DNA of 64,000 bases from Bacteroidales bacterium UBA6431 (GTDB taxonomy: Bacteria; Bacteroidota; Bacteroidia; Bacteroidales; UBA932), in NCBI GenBank assembly GCA_002439095.1, contig DJOT01000043.1, positions 25,773 through 89,772 of the forward strand. Reading direction: 5' to 3'. The translations under genes and the position numbers were made by a program. The notes beneath the pieces were generated by a model that saw nothing but the letters and a program-made list of their open reading frames with translations, was not told the origin of the DNA and ran no database searches. Of this stretch, positions 55,013 to 64,000 are shown one piece after another (within the stretch, counting starts at the first letter, position 1; each line of letters begins with the position of its first letter).

Positions 55013-57112
55013 TTATCTTATTTTGAGACCGATGAATTCAAGTTTTCCCATAAACAGAAGCACCGCCACCGCAGCCAGCACGAGCAGGGCGAGAGCAAGC
55101 CACCATTTCCAGGCAGAAGATTTCTGCCGGTACGGGTCGGAGAGTTTGAGTTTCGGATACTGGGCAAGGCTGGTGAGTTTGGCGCCGAAGAGAATGTTGA
55201 CCAGGACGTTGGAGTTGATCGCCCATCCGTTGGCATTGAGCACGGGGCCGAGATTGCGGCGGCGAAGTTTGCTCCACGCCAGAAAGCATGACGGGCCGGA
55301 AATCACGAGCATTATCACGACAATCGCCACGAGGGTCTGCCAAAGAGGAGTGCTCTGGATTCCGGTAACAAGTTTTGTCAAGGCAGTGCCAATGTACCCC
55401 ATCGCCATGCCCAAGGCGGCGAAGATGCCGGCGAACTTTGCGATATCGAAAACCTGCTTCTTGCCGCTGTCAGCCCCGTCCGCCGCGGGGGCGGTTGCAG
55501 CTGCGGCCTTGGCCTGGAGGTCAGCCGTGATCTTGGCGTCCTTGTCGGCAGCCGACTTGTTGATGAGGCCCACGCAGAAATCCCAGAACTTGCGGTAAGG
55601 CGCCCAAAACGCCTGACTGATGCTGACCGGGTTGTCCACTATCTTTGTGATTACGGCGTCCCAGTCGTTGCCTGCGCAGTCATAGAATATCCCGTTCTTG
55701 CCCGGACGCAGGGCAGCAATGTCCCCCGCCGTCATCACGGCCACGATGTCCATCGTCTTCCCGAGCTTCTTGGAGTTGCAGGTACAATAGATGAGGAACA
55801 TCCCGCTGAGTTTGGCCATGTCGGCATGCTTCGACATGTCCGACACCCTGATGCAGAGGTCGCAGCAGCGCTGGTCCACATACAACCGGCCCGCCTCGAA
55901 ATCAGCACGCACACCCGGGGTTCTCGCATAGAAATCCGTGAATATCACATAGTTCTTGAGCAGCCGGTAGAAATCACGATAGAGGAGCATGAGTTTCTTC
56001 ACCTCATCTATGGAGTCCGACTCGTCCTTGAGGGCCAGATCCTTGGAGACGAGTTCAAGAAGCGCGGCTTTCTGTCCGGCCGAAAGAATCTCCCGCACGC
56101 GGGAGGCCCCGAGGCTCTCCACAAGAGAACCTTTCTTGGCGGCAAGCCAAGAGGAATAAGGAGCAAAAGCGGCCAGCACAGCGTCCCACTCATCTTCAGT
56201 CAGGCTGTCCTTCCCGTCTTTCCAGACAAGTTTGCGGAAGGTGTCCACGCGAGCCTGCCAGGCCGGGTTGATCCTGTCAAAACGCAATACCCCGGACTCA
56301 TCCGGAACCGAGAGCGGGCATTCACCTATCTTCGAAATGTCATCGACTTTGACGGCGACCTCATCGAAAGCGGACTTGTCATAGCGCAGCAGGCGGCAAC
56401 GCTCAAAGAAATCTGCAACCTTGTCTTTGATGGCCGATACGGACCCGAAGGCAGCGGGGGTGTCGCCTCCGCAAGGAAGCACGGCCTTGTCGGAGTCCGC
56501 GGCATCAAGCCAGGCGACATAGTCGGCGCAAGCTGCATAGAAAGCATCTATCTTCGCGGAGTTCAACCCCGGGGCTCCGCTGCGGTCCGGTTCGGACCCG
56601 GATACGGTTATGCAGTCCTTGATCACCGCCTTGAGAGAAGCGTCATCGGTGCTACTTTCCGTGATGAGGCCGTCACCGTTGAAGCGTGTCCCCGAGAATA
56701 TGGCCACGCTGTCGGATGCTTCTTCCACCGTTATCCTGTTGCCCTCCCTGCCAAGATCGGTAAGGATGCGGCCGGCCGAGTCACGCAGACGACGCCCCGT
56801 CTCCGAGGCTGTATCGATATTTTCAATGTCAAGCACGCTCTCCCCCTTCAGGATGAGGTCCTTGTCCTTAATGACCGAGGTCAGCCATTGCGCTGCGGCC
56901 ACGACCTCAGCCACCTTGATCTTTCCGTCTTTGTCCGTGTCGATGTAATCCAATGTGCGCTTGTCAAATTCCAGCGAGTCCACCGGGCAGCTCAACACCG
57001 TCCAGAGCTTCTGGTCGAGTTCACCCAGATGGGCTATATCCTCACCCGAAGCGATATTGACGCGAACAGCTCCACCAAGGGAGCAATACTTCCATTCGTA
57101 CTTCTTTTCCAT
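55013..57112 (-). CDS. Large EF-hand-containing membrane protein of unknown function
   Basis: 699 residues from ATG 57112 (MEKKYEWKYCSLGG). No signal peptide. An EF-hand-like calcium loop, YIDTDKDGKIKVAEVV, sits near residue 56, and a second, degenerate one (RFNGDGLITES) near 143. A long helical middle (about 160-520) has no recognised domain. An Ala-rich stretch (ADLQAKAAAATAPAADGA) precedes three hydrophobic segments: about 580-600, 612-632 and the C-terminal 677-695. The bulk is therefore probably cytosolic and tethered by its C-terminus. Co-transcribed with the glycosyltransferase. A Bacteroidales family with no function I can name. Confidence 0.65.
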   Translation of the reverse strand: MEKKYEWKYCSLGGAVRVNIASGEDIAHLGELDQKLWTVLSCPVDSLEFDKRTLDYIDTDKDGKIKVAEVVAAAQWLTSVIKDKDLILKGESVLDIENIDTASETGRRLRDSAGRILTDLGREGNRITVEEASDSVAIFSGTRFNGDGLITESSTDDASLKAVIKDCITVSGSEPDRSGAPGLNSAKIDAFYAACADYVAWLDAADSDKAVLPCGGDTPAAFGSVSAIKDKVADFFERCRLLRYDKSAFDEVAVKVDDISKIGECPLSVPDESGVLRFDRINPAWQARVDTFRKLVWKDGKDSLTEDEWDAVLAAFAPYSSWLAAKKGSLVESLGASRVREILSAGQKAALLELVSKDLALKDESDSIDEVKKLMLLYRDFYRLLKNYVIFTDFYARTPGVRADFEAGRLYVDQRCCDLCIRVSDMSKHADMAKLSGMFLIYCTCNSKKLGKTMDIVAVMTAGDIAALRPGKNGIFYDCAGNDWDAVITKIVDNPVSISQAFWAPYRKFWDFCVGLINKSAADKDAKITADLQAKAAAATAPAADGADSGKKQVFDIAKFAGIFAALGMAMGYIGTALTKLVTGIQSTPLWQTLVAIVVIMLVISGPSCFLAWSKLRRRNLGPVLNANGWAINSNVLVNILFGAKLTSLAQYPKLKLSDPYRQKSSAWKWWLALALLVLAAVAVLLFMGKLEFIGLKIR

Positions 57113-57310
57113 ATATATTGTATTCCACCGCGAAAATACAGAAAATTCGGCAATATCGGACAATTCTCCCCACAGAGCAGGCCATCGGCATGCGCAGGCC
57201 GGGTTAATAAAAATTTTGCTTTCAAACTGTAAGCGCCATGTCGGATTTTTCTGACAATTTTACTGTAAAACATCTAAACAACCCTCAAAACTATTAGCAG
57301 ACACCCCAAA

Positions 57311-57328
57311 ATCCCCATAATTGGGGAT
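57311..57328. promoter_or_regulatory. Palindrome ATCCCCA-TAAT-TGGGGAT upstream of the TonB receptor operon
   Basis: Perfect 18-base palindrome ending nine bases before the -33 element of the promoter at 57338-57368. A likely operator. No regulator gene lies nearby. Confidence 0.55.
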
Positions 57329-57337
57329 AAAGGCCTA

Positions 57338-57368
57338 TTTGATTTGTTGTTGAGAAAACATACATTTG
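57338..57368 (+). promoter_or_regulatory. Promoter of the TonB receptor operon
   Basis: TTTG, exactly 19 bases, TACATTTG, a full match to the Bacteroidota consensus, 22 bases before the ATG. Confidence 0.8.
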
Positions 57369-57390
57369 CACACAGAGTTATTACCGCTAT

Positions 57391-60192
57391 ATGAAGGTTC
57401 GTTCAGTTATCCTTGCGACATTGGTCGCGATGGCTTACGGTTTGTTACCTGCCGGAGCCGCAACCCCCAAGAAAGGCGTCACCCTCAAAGGTGAAGTCGT
57501 CTCAGAGGCCGACGGCAAGCCCATTGACTTCGCGTCAGTAGTGCTTTCACCGTCCAAATTGTACTCGATGACCGATGAGAACGGCCGCTTCACCATCGAA
57601 GGTGCAGCCGCCGGCGAGATCACAGTCAGCGTGCAATATTACGGCATGGAGCAGAAAGACACCACTTTCCGCGCTGCCGCAGGCCAGATCGTGAGCCTCA
57701 GGCTCGCCCTCAAAGAGACATCGTTCAGACTGGACAACGTGGTTGTCGTAGCCACCGCCAACAAGGCGGGGAGCAGCACCGCATCCAAGATTTCCAGACA
57801 GGCGATGGACCACATGCAGACAAGTTCTCTTGCGGACGCGATGTCCCTGCTGCCGGGCGTGACCATCAGCAACCCGAGCCTCTCTTCAGCACAATCGATC
57901 ACCATCCGCGGAAGCTCGGCGATGAACAGCCTCGGCACCGCCATCATCGTAGACGGAGCTCCTATGTCCAACAACGCCAACATGCAGACTCTCAGTCCTG
58001 TCATCAGCGGCTCGAGCACCGGAACCAACGGTCTGGGATCCCCTGCCGTGGGCGCCGATGTGCGAAGCCTCTCCACCGACAATGTAGAGTCCATAGAAGT
58101 CATACGAGGCATCCCTTCAGCCGAATATGGAGACTTGACTTCGGGTGCGGTGCTAGTCAAGTCAAAGGCGGGCAAATCCCCGCTTACCCTGAGATTCAAA
58201 ACCAACCCGAACATCTACCAGGCCTCTGCCGCAAAGGGCTTCTCCCTCGGAGGCAAGGCCGGAGACCTCAACATCTCAGGGGACTACGCATACAACCAGA
58301 ATTCGCTCACCATGGGGCACCAGTATTACCAGAGAGCCAGTGCCAAAGCACTCTGGACCGTGATGTTGGGAGAGAAAGCCAGCGAGACCACCTCGTTCAC
58401 GTTCAACTACGGACGCAACCGCAGCAAACTCAACCAGGACGACCTCAGCGCCAAAAAACAGTCTTTCGCCAACGAATTCGGCCTGACTTTCAACACAAAC
58501 GGACGCGCCTCAATCAACGGCGCATGGCTGCGCAGCATTAACTGGCTCGTCTCCGGAAGCCTGAGCAACAAGCGTTCCCACTACGAAGACACAGCCAACA
58601 ACGCGATGAACCTCTACTCCAGGTCCATGACAGACGGGGAGATCTACAGCAACATCCCGGGAGGTCAGATCTACGATGCTTCCGGCAATCTGATCACAAA
58701 CGTCTCACCGGACAGTAAAATCACAGGAGTGGTCCTTCCGTACAGTTATCAGTACCACTACGACATCTACGGCAAGGAAGTCAACGCCTTCGCCAAACTC
58801 AACGCCGACTTCGCCCACAGCTGGGGTCCGGTGAGCGAGAGGGTGCTGCTCGGAGCCGACTTCAAGACGGACGGCAACCTCGGGGACGGTTCCGTGTATG
58901 ACGAGAACTACCCTCCGTTCAGGAACGTGGGCAACGCCGAATCCGGATACAGGGCAAGGCCGTACTACGACATACCTTTCGTCAACCAGCTGGGCCTCTA
59001 TGCCGAGAATTACTTCACCCTGGCGTTTGCCGGACGGGAGCTCAACCTCACAGCTGGACTGCGATATGACAGGATAAACGGGTTGAATTCACTCGCCCCG
59101 CGCATCAACGCCTCCATCGACATCTTCCCGTGGATGACCCTGCGCGGCGGCTACGGACTCACCTCCAAGGCACCTACCGCCTACTACCTCTACCCGAACA
59201 AGTCATATCACGACTACATACTCTACAACGGCATTTATGCCGGCATGCCGGAAAACGAGCAGCTGCTCATAGCCAAGACCGACATCTACGATGCCACAAA
59301 CGAGAATCTTGAAATCGCAATCAACCGCAAAGCCGAAGTCGGACTGGACTTCAACATCGCCGGACGCTACCGTGTGAGCCTTACCGCCTACGACGAGCAG
59401 ATGGACAACGGCTACGGCTACGGCACCGATCTCAGTTCGTTCATCTGGTACCAGGCCACCTCATACACTGTAGACCACAAGGACGAAGGACAGAGGCCGG
59501 TACTCAAAGAAGACAGGACCTACAACCTCTTCTACACTGTCTACAAGCCTCTCAACGACAGCAAGACACGCAGTCGTGGAGTGGAGTACGAGATCGACCT
59601 CGGCAGGTTCGACGCCATCCGCACCTCCTTCTACATCAATGGTGCCTGGACGCACAACACCAGCACTGGCAAGGGCTACACCTTCGGCACCAGATCGAAG
59701 GCCGGAGTGGCCGAGAAGAACATCGGAATCTACGAGCCGGAACTCCGCACCAGCAACACCCAGAAGTTCAACACCACCCTCAGGGCCACCCACAACATCC
59801 CGCAGATCGGCCTCGCCGTCACACTGACCGGACAGCTGAACTGGTTCACCAAGCTCTGGACACAGTACGGCAATGACACGATGTTCATAAAGTACATCTC
59901 ATACAAGGACGGGCAGGTACACGACTTCGATCCGGCACTGAAGGACGATCCGGAGTTCTCCTATATGTTCCCTTCCCTCAACGACAACAGGTTCATCGCG
60001 GAGAAATACTTCCCGACCGCCATCTTCAACCTCAACGTCAGCAAAGAGATCGGAGACATGTTCACGGCCTCGTTCTACGTCAACAACATGCTCAACTCCA
60101 GGCCTCTCTACAAAAAGAAATCGACCGGAGAGTACGTCACCCTCGGGATTCCGCTCTTCTTCGGGTTCGAGTTCAAGGTAAGCATCAGATAG
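57391..60192 (+). CDS. TonB-dependent outer-membrane receptor with CarboxypepD-reg domain
   Basis: 933 residues. Signal peptide MKVRSVILATLVAMAYGLLPAGA. A CarboxypepD_reg-like domain (about 28-110, TLKGEVVSEADGKPIDFASVVLSPSKLYSMTDENGRFTIEGA) precedes the plug (about 115-265: LADAMSLLPGVTISN, SIEVIRGIPSAEYGDLTSGAVLVKSK). A 22-strand barrel follows, ending FGFEFKVSIR. No SusD partner follows, so it is not a classic SusCD pair; instead DUF4876, DUF6850 and a gingipain-like peptidase genes come next. Imports a ligand of unknown nature, perhaps metal, heme or peptide. Confidence 0.93.
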   Translation: MKVRSVILATLVAMAYGLLPAGAATPKKGVTLKGEVVSEADGKPIDFASVVLSPSKLYSMTDENGRFTIEGAAAGEITVSVQYYGMEQKDTTFRAAAGQIVSLRLALKETSFRLDNVVVVATANKAGSSTASKISRQAMDHMQTSSLADAMSLLPGVTISNPSLSSAQSITIRGSSAMNSLGTAIIVDGAPMSNNANMQTLSPVISGSSTGTNGLGSPAVGADVRSLSTDNVESIEVIRGIPSAEYGDLTSGAVLVKSKAGKSPLTLRFKTNPNIYQASAAKGFSLGGKAGDLNISGDYAYNQNSLTMGHQYYQRASAKALWTVMLGEKASETTSFTFNYGRNRSKLNQDDLSAKKQSFANEFGLTFNTNGRASINGAWLRSINWLVSGSLSNKRSHYEDTANNAMNLYSRSMTDGEIYSNIPGGQIYDASGNLITNVSPDSKITGVVLPYSYQYHYDIYGKEVNAFAKLNADFAHSWGPVSERVLLGADFKTDGNLGDGSVYDENYPPFRNVGNAESGYRARPYYDIPFVNQLGLYAENYFTLAFAGRELNLTAGLRYDRINGLNSLAPRINASIDIFPWMTLRGGYGLTSKAPTAYYLYPNKSYHDYILYNGIYAGMPENEQLLIAKTDIYDATNENLEIAINRKAEVGLDFNIAGRYRVSLTAYDEQMDNGYGYGTDLSSFIWYQATSYTVDHKDEGQRPVLKEDRTYNLFYTVYKPLNDSKTRSRGVEYEIDLGRFDAIRTSFYINGAWTHNTSTGKGYTFGTRSKAGVAEKNIGIYEPELRTSNTQKFNTTLRATHNIPQIGLAVTLTGQLNWFTKLWTQYGNDTMFIKYISYKDGQVHDFDPALKDDPEFSYMFPSLNDNRFIAEKYFPTAIFNLNVSKEIGDMFTASFYVNNMLNSRPLYKKKSTGEYVTLGIPLFFGFEFKVSIR

Positions 60193-60219
60193 AATACAAA
60201 TTATCAATACGCAAAAGTC

Positions 60220-61464
60220 ATGAAAAGATCAAGTATCGCGCTTATTGCGCTGACGGCGCTCATCGCCGTCGCCTCTTGCCAGAAAGAGGCCAAGACCGTA
60301 AGCGTCTCCGTCAACATCGACGAGACCAAACTCACAGAAGCAGGCATCCCTTCGCCTGACAGCTACACCGTGACCCTCACCAACTTCGCTACAGGCGTAA
60401 GCCTCGAGACCACAAGCGAGAACGGAGTAGCCAGCGCCTTAGGACTCGTGCCGGGACTCTACAACGTCACCGCCACCGCAGTCCAGACAGACAAGGGCTT
60501 CTCATACACCATCACCGGAGCCATGAACGATGTAAATTTCCTCAACGACGGAGAGGAGGTCACCTTGAGCGTGGACGCTGTCAAGGAAGCCGCCCTTGTC
60601 TTCAAGGAAATCTACTACACCGGCTGCCGCTTCGCCACGGATGACACAGGAGGCTCCAGCAACTACTTCCGTGACCAGTTCTATGAGATCTACAACAACA
60701 GCACACAGACCGTATACGCTGACGGGCTCTGCATCGCCGAGACCCTCTATGCCAACTACGACTTCACAATCTTCCTTGATTGGCCTATCGAGAACCCGGA
60801 AAACTACGTCTTCTGCGACACCGTATGGCAGATTCCGGGCGACGGAACCCAATATCCTATAGCTCCGGGCGAATCCATCATCATCGCACAGTGGGGCACC
60901 AACCACAAGGCCGACAACCTGACCAAGGGCGCTTCACCTGTCGACCTTAGCGGAGCCGAGTTCGAAGCTGTCGAGAAGGAAAGCACAACCTGGAACGGCA
61001 TCGTCCTCACAGACAATGCCGCCGTCAACATGAAGCAGGTCATCGATGCCGACGGATACCAGACCCCTCAGTGGCTTACTCCGGTGAGCGGTGGCGCCTA
61101 TGTCATCTTCAAGCCGTCCGCACCTCTGAAGAACGAGGACTTCATCGTCGCCACCAACGCTGACTGGGGCAATGTCGCAAGGGAGATTCCTATCAGCGAC
61201 GTGATTGACGCGGTACAGGCAGTATCCGATGAGACCCGTCTTTCAACCCTCGGACTCCCTGCTGTGCTTGACGCCGGCACCATCTGGTGCGAAGGGACCT
61301 ACAGCAGCCAGAGCATCGCCCGCAAGGTCAAGGAGACCCGAGAAGACGGCACTGTAGTATATCAGGACACCAACAACACCACCAACGACTTCGAGGTCAA
61401 GACCACCCCTACTGTCCGCAGGAACGGAGCCAAGGTGCCTTCTTGGAACACCTGGATCAAGTAA
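60220..61464 (+). CDS. DUF4876 family lipoprotein
   Basis: 414 residues. Lipobox Cys in IAVASCQKEA (about residue 20). Ig-like N-terminal region (30-125: VSVSVNIDETKLTEAGIPSPDSYTVTLTNFATG), then a larger domain with LVFKEIYYTGCRF, QFYEIYNNSTQTVYADGLCIAETLY and YPIAPGESIIIAQWGTNHK, matching DUF4876. The EIYNNS / GESIIIA pattern resembles lamin-tail-like beta sandwiches. Probably sits at the outer membrane as partner of the receptor upstream. Confidence 0.8.
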   Translation: MKRSSIALIALTALIAVASCQKEAKTVSVSVNIDETKLTEAGIPSPDSYTVTLTNFATGVSLETTSENGVASALGLVPGLYNVTATAVQTDKGFSYTITGAMNDVNFLNDGEEVTLSVDAVKEAALVFKEIYYTGCRFATDDTGGSSNYFRDQFYEIYNNSTQTVYADGLCIAETLYANYDFTIFLDWPIENPENYVFCDTVWQIPGDGTQYPIAPGESIIIAQWGTNHKADNLTKGASPVDLSGAEFEAVEKESTTWNGIVLTDNAAVNMKQVIDADGYQTPQWLTPVSGGAYVIFKPSAPLKNEDFIVATNADWGNVAREIPISDVIDAVQAVSDETRLSTLGLPAVLDAGTIWCEGTYSSQSIARKVKETREDGTVVYQDTNNTTNDFEVKTTPTVRRNGAKVPSWNTWIK

Positions 61465-61473
61465 TTCCACAAA

Positions 61474-63015
61474 ATGAAGAGAATCATCGTATTATCAGCA
61501 TTGTTCGTCAGCCTGTGCCCTCTCGTGGCGCAGGCCGGCGGCTTTGAGGACAAAATCAGCAGCACTGCCCTCAAGGAGACCGAAATCCGCAACTCCCTGT
61601 GGCGCGGCAGCTCTTCCGCCGCCGGCCTTGCATTCAGACCGTACAGAATATTCAACACACTGGATCTGAATTACAACGGGAAATACGGAGAATATCGCGG
61701 TCTCGGAGAGGGGAAAAGCTCGACAGAAGTGTCTCTCGACACAGAGGGCGCGGCCTATCTGGGGAAATTCCTGGTCACCGGTGATTTCTCTTTCAAGAAC
61801 ACCTTCGACCAGGATGCGCTCTACAATGTCCTTCTCTTCCAACTGGAGGACAACATGCCTTACTACCCGATGGACGGCAAATCCAGCGGATGGAAGCGTC
61901 AATCCTACGATCTCGGCGCCGGCCTCATATCCCCAGTACTTTGGGACAGGGTGGCTTTCGGCATCGACCTTGAATACTATACCAAGGTCGGGGCCAAGCA
62001 GCTCGATCCGCGTGGGGAGACCTACAAGTATGGCCTCCAGCTCCGTCCGTCGGTGACCGTGAGCCTCGGGGAAAGCCTGCTCGGACTGAGCGCACTGTAC
62101 GCTGACGGCTTCGAGAGGAGCGAGCCTTCCAACAACAACAATTGGGAAAGCCCGAAAATCTGGTACTTCCGCGGTCTCGGAGAGAGCACCCAGGGAAAGG
62201 TCGGTGACAATGACGGCATGAAAGACTGCTTCTGGCGCACCACCAGATTCGGCGGAGCGCTTCAGTACTCCTGGTCGGACGCCGTATTCGCGGAACTTGG
62301 ATACACTTTCAAGCAGACCGATGCCAAGGAGAATCCGGAACTTCCAAAACGCCTGGGCACAGCCAAAGAGCACGCGCTCAGCCTCGACGCCGCCTGGATC
62401 TTCGGGCAGGACAAGTCGGACAAGCTCTCTCTTGACGCGCTGTTCTCCCTCACCGATGGCATAGAGTACGTGCAGAAGCTCAACACGGCCGCCTTCCAGC
62501 AGGAATGGATGGTCATCAGCTCCAACGCGATGTCAAGCTATACCGACATCCGAGCCAGCCTGTGCTACGACCATCTCTTCGGAGCAGCCGACCCTCGCGG
62601 ATATGACTGGAAAGTCGGAGCGGAGGCATCATTCAGGATGTTCGACCAGGCCTATCTCGCTCCGGCATCCACTTCCAACGCGATGAGGGTGTATGGCGGG
62701 GTCAACGCCGACAGGCAGTTCAAATTCAAGGGCTCTGCCCTCCTTGTCGGCGTGGACGGCGGATATGCCGCAGGGCTTGGAAGCGGATATACATGCTTGA
62801 GCGCCAAAGCATACGCCACCCCGAAAGCGGCGATGGCCGATCAGGCCGACTGGCTCAACGCCAGTTATATCAAAGCCGGAGGGCGGTTGGACTGGACTAT
62901 CCAAGGCTCGGGCAAAGCGAACTGGGTTCTGGGCGCAAGAGCCAGTTGGCTCAAGCCGATATCTCTCGACAAGGATAGACTTGCCGTCACAGCCTCATTC
63001 GGCATAATCTTCTAA
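61474..63015 (+). CDS. DUF6850 family outer-membrane beta-barrel
   Basis: 513 residues. Signal peptide MKRIIVLSALFVSLCPLVAQA. The mature region begins with a short helix (ALKETEIRNSLWRGSSSAAGLAF) and continues as repeated amphipathic strands, ending AVTASFGIIF with the terminal Phe typical of BamA substrates. Motifs such as NVLLFQLEDNMPYYPMDGKSSGWKRQSYDLG match DUF6850. Nine bases after the DUF4876 gene, so the same operon as the TonB receptor. Function unknown. Confidence 0.78.
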   Translation: MKRIIVLSALFVSLCPLVAQAGGFEDKISSTALKETEIRNSLWRGSSSAAGLAFRPYRIFNTLDLNYNGKYGEYRGLGEGKSSTEVSLDTEGAAYLGKFLVTGDFSFKNTFDQDALYNVLLFQLEDNMPYYPMDGKSSGWKRQSYDLGAGLISPVLWDRVAFGIDLEYYTKVGAKQLDPRGETYKYGLQLRPSVTVSLGESLLGLSALYADGFERSEPSNNNNWESPKIWYFRGLGESTQGKVGDNDGMKDCFWRTTRFGGALQYSWSDAVFAELGYTFKQTDAKENPELPKRLGTAKEHALSLDAAWIFGQDKSDKLSLDALFSLTDGIEYVQKLNTAAFQQEWMVISSNAMSSYTDIRASLCYDHLFGAADPRGYDWKVGAEASFRMFDQAYLAPASTSNAMRVYGGVNADRQFKFKGSALLVGVDGGYAAGLGSGYTCLSAKAYATPKAAMADQADWLNASYIKAGGRLDWTIQGSGKANWVLGARASWLKPISLDKDRLAVTASFGIIF

Positions 63016-63019
63016 TGAC

Positions 63020-64000
63020 ATGTTTTCAAAAAAGACAATAATCATGGCATGTGCCGCGGCTCTTTCTGCAGCCACGGCATTTGCCGCTTCTCCGGTGAAG
63101 CGTTCATTTGCCATCGTCACGGAGCCGGAAACCTACAAGCACTGCTCAGCAGAGCTTGAAATCTATAGGAAGGCTGTATGCGCAGACGGCCTCGATGCTT
63201 TTCTCAGCGTCAAGGCTTGGTCCTGCCCGGATGAGCTCCGCGACAGCCTCAAAGCCTACTACAGCACACGTGGACTCGCGGGTGCCGTGTTCATCGGCGA
63301 TGTGCCGATTGCCATGGTCCGCAAAGCCCAGCATCTGACATCGGCTTTCAAGATGGATGAGAACGGAAACTTCCCGATGAGGGAGTCATCCGTCCCGTCC
63401 GACAGGTTCTATGATGATTTCGACTTGAGGTTCGACTATGTATGCAGAGACACTTCCGAGACAAATCTCTTCTACTACAATCTCGCACCGGAATCTCCGC
63501 AATACATAAACTGCGACATCTACACCGGACGCATCAAGCCTTCCGCCAAGAGAGGCGACCCTTATGGGGAAATCTCACGTTACCTTCTCAAGGCGGCAGC
63601 GGCCAAGAGCGAGAACAACCAGCTCGACCACCTGATGTCCTATAGCGGAAGCGGCTCGTTCTCCAACAGTCTCGCGGCTTGGAAAGACGAGACGATAACG
63701 CTCAAGGAACAGATACCTGCCGCATTCGGTAGTTCAGACGGGGCCAAGTTCTATGTCTTCGCAATGTATCCGAAGATGAAGGACATTCTTCTCAACGAGA
63801 TTTCAAGGGATGCTCTGGATCTTGCAATCTTCCATGAGCACGGGGTTCCTGACAGACAATACCTGACAGATACACCTGACCCTGAGGATGTTGACGGGTA
63901 TTATGCCGATGCCCGTTTCCGCCTGCGCAGGCAGCTGCGCTCAGCCGCACGCAGAGGCAAGGACATAGATACGCTGAAAGCGGAATATATCAGCAGATAC
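63020..64000 (+). CDS. Gingipain-like (C25-type) secreted peptidase, 5' part
   Basis: 327 residues visible; the gene runs off the window. Start ATG 63020, four bases after the DUF6850 stop (an ATG at 63044 is an alternative). Signal peptide MFSKKTIIMACAAALSAATAFA. Then FAIVTEPETYKHCSAELEIYRKA, GAVFIGDVPIAMVRKA, PSDRFYDDFD and DIYTGRIKP, the order seen in gingipain/clostripain-like caspase folds (GDV...PSDxxY...GRI). DLAIFHEHGVPDRQY near residue 273 supplies the catalytic His; the Cys should lie just beyond the window. No propeptide of the large RgpA type is present before the domain. Co-transcribed with the TonB receptor operon. Confidence 0.75.
   Translation, partial: MFSKKTIIMACAAALSAATAFAASPVKRSFAIVTEPETYKHCSAELEIYRKAVCADGLDAFLSVKAWSCPDELRDSLKAYYSTRGLAGAVFIGDVPIAMVRKAQHLTSAFKMDENGNFPMRESSVPSDRFYDDFDLRFDYVCRDTSETNLFYYNLAPESPQYINCDIYTGRIKPSAKRGDPYGEISRYLLKAAAAKSENNQLDHLMSYSGSGSFSNSLAAWKDETITLKEQIPAAFGSSDGAKFYVFAMYPKMKDILLNEISRDALDLAIFHEHGVPDRQYLTDTPDPEDVDGYYADARFRLRRQLRSAARRGKDIDTLKAEYISRY

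Noticed and set aside
55826..57232. Plus-strand open frame of 468 codons opposite the EF-hand protein
   Set aside because: It arises from codon bias on the opposite strand; no family features, start context or promoter support it.

Overview
The window is a stretch of chromosome from a member of the Bacteroidota, most likely order Bacteroidales. Four things point there: the TAnnTTTG promoter box (often with TTTG 19 bases upstream) in front of many genes; families typical of the group (DUF4491, DUF3078, DUF4876, DUF6850, BACON-like lipoproteins, BspA-like repeats, WbqC, CarboxypepD-reg/TonB receptors, gingipain-like peptidase); an archaeal-type ProS; and a generic Gram-negative lipid A pathway. 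The genus cannot be fixed from the sequence alone. Most of the window is ordinary, moderately GC-rich core chromosome. AT-richer islands hold the first gene, the small lipoproteins, three AAA ATPases and a DNA-modification locus.

Layout. 1-5 kb: the end of a leucine-rich-repeat protein, a palindromic repeat cluster, dnaK and a divergent biotin-type carboxyltransferase. 5-16.5 kb: tRNA-His, an FtsX/MacB-type permease, DUF4491, the polA - ECF sigma - rsmG - rpmH cluster, a lipoprotein, tRNA-Gln with a hairpin-rich trailer, tadA, a lipase-like hydrolase and glpK. 16.5-23.6 kb (accessory): two BACON-like lipoproteins plus a broken third copy, a small outer-membrane protein, two AAA ATPases, a GNAT acetyltransferase and a PAS / TPR-HTH pair. 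23.8-28.2 kb: rimP-nusA-infB behind a probable attenuator. 28.3-34.8 kb: envelope cluster (lipoprotein, FadL-like protein, lpxD, lpxC, lpxA, wbqC). 34.9-43.3 kb: proS, DUF3078, tilS, divIC, a sugar-nucleotidyltransferase, a CPBP protease, folP, tmk and a DoxX-like protein. 43.3-47.2 kb (accessory): a third AAA ATPase and an EcoRI-family methyltransferase with a DUF262-HNH nuclease. 47.2-57.1 kb: sppA, hisS, tRNA-fMet, pnp, rpsO, a glycosyltransferase and an EF-hand membrane protein. 57.3-64 kb: a TonB receptor, DUF4876 lipoprotein, DUF6850 barrel and a gingipain-like peptidase cut by the window end.

Two observations stand out. First, each of the three AAA ATPase / DUF4143-DUF234-like genes has its own pair of near-perfect palindromes on or directly against its promoter. 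The half-sites differ between genes (ATGAA, CGCCAAAAC, TGCAC), which suggests gene-specific autoregulation or recognition elements. Second, the EcoRI-family methyltransferase ends in a perfect (AG)8 tract followed by a separate ORF that duplicates its own C-terminal module. Gain of one AG unit would fuse the two, so this looks like a phase-variable methyltransferase. Also notable are a likely intrinsic terminator in the nusA operon leader, several genes whose -7 box nearly touches the start codon (probable leaderless mRNAs), and a carboxyltransferase whose biotinyl domain lacks the usual lysine.
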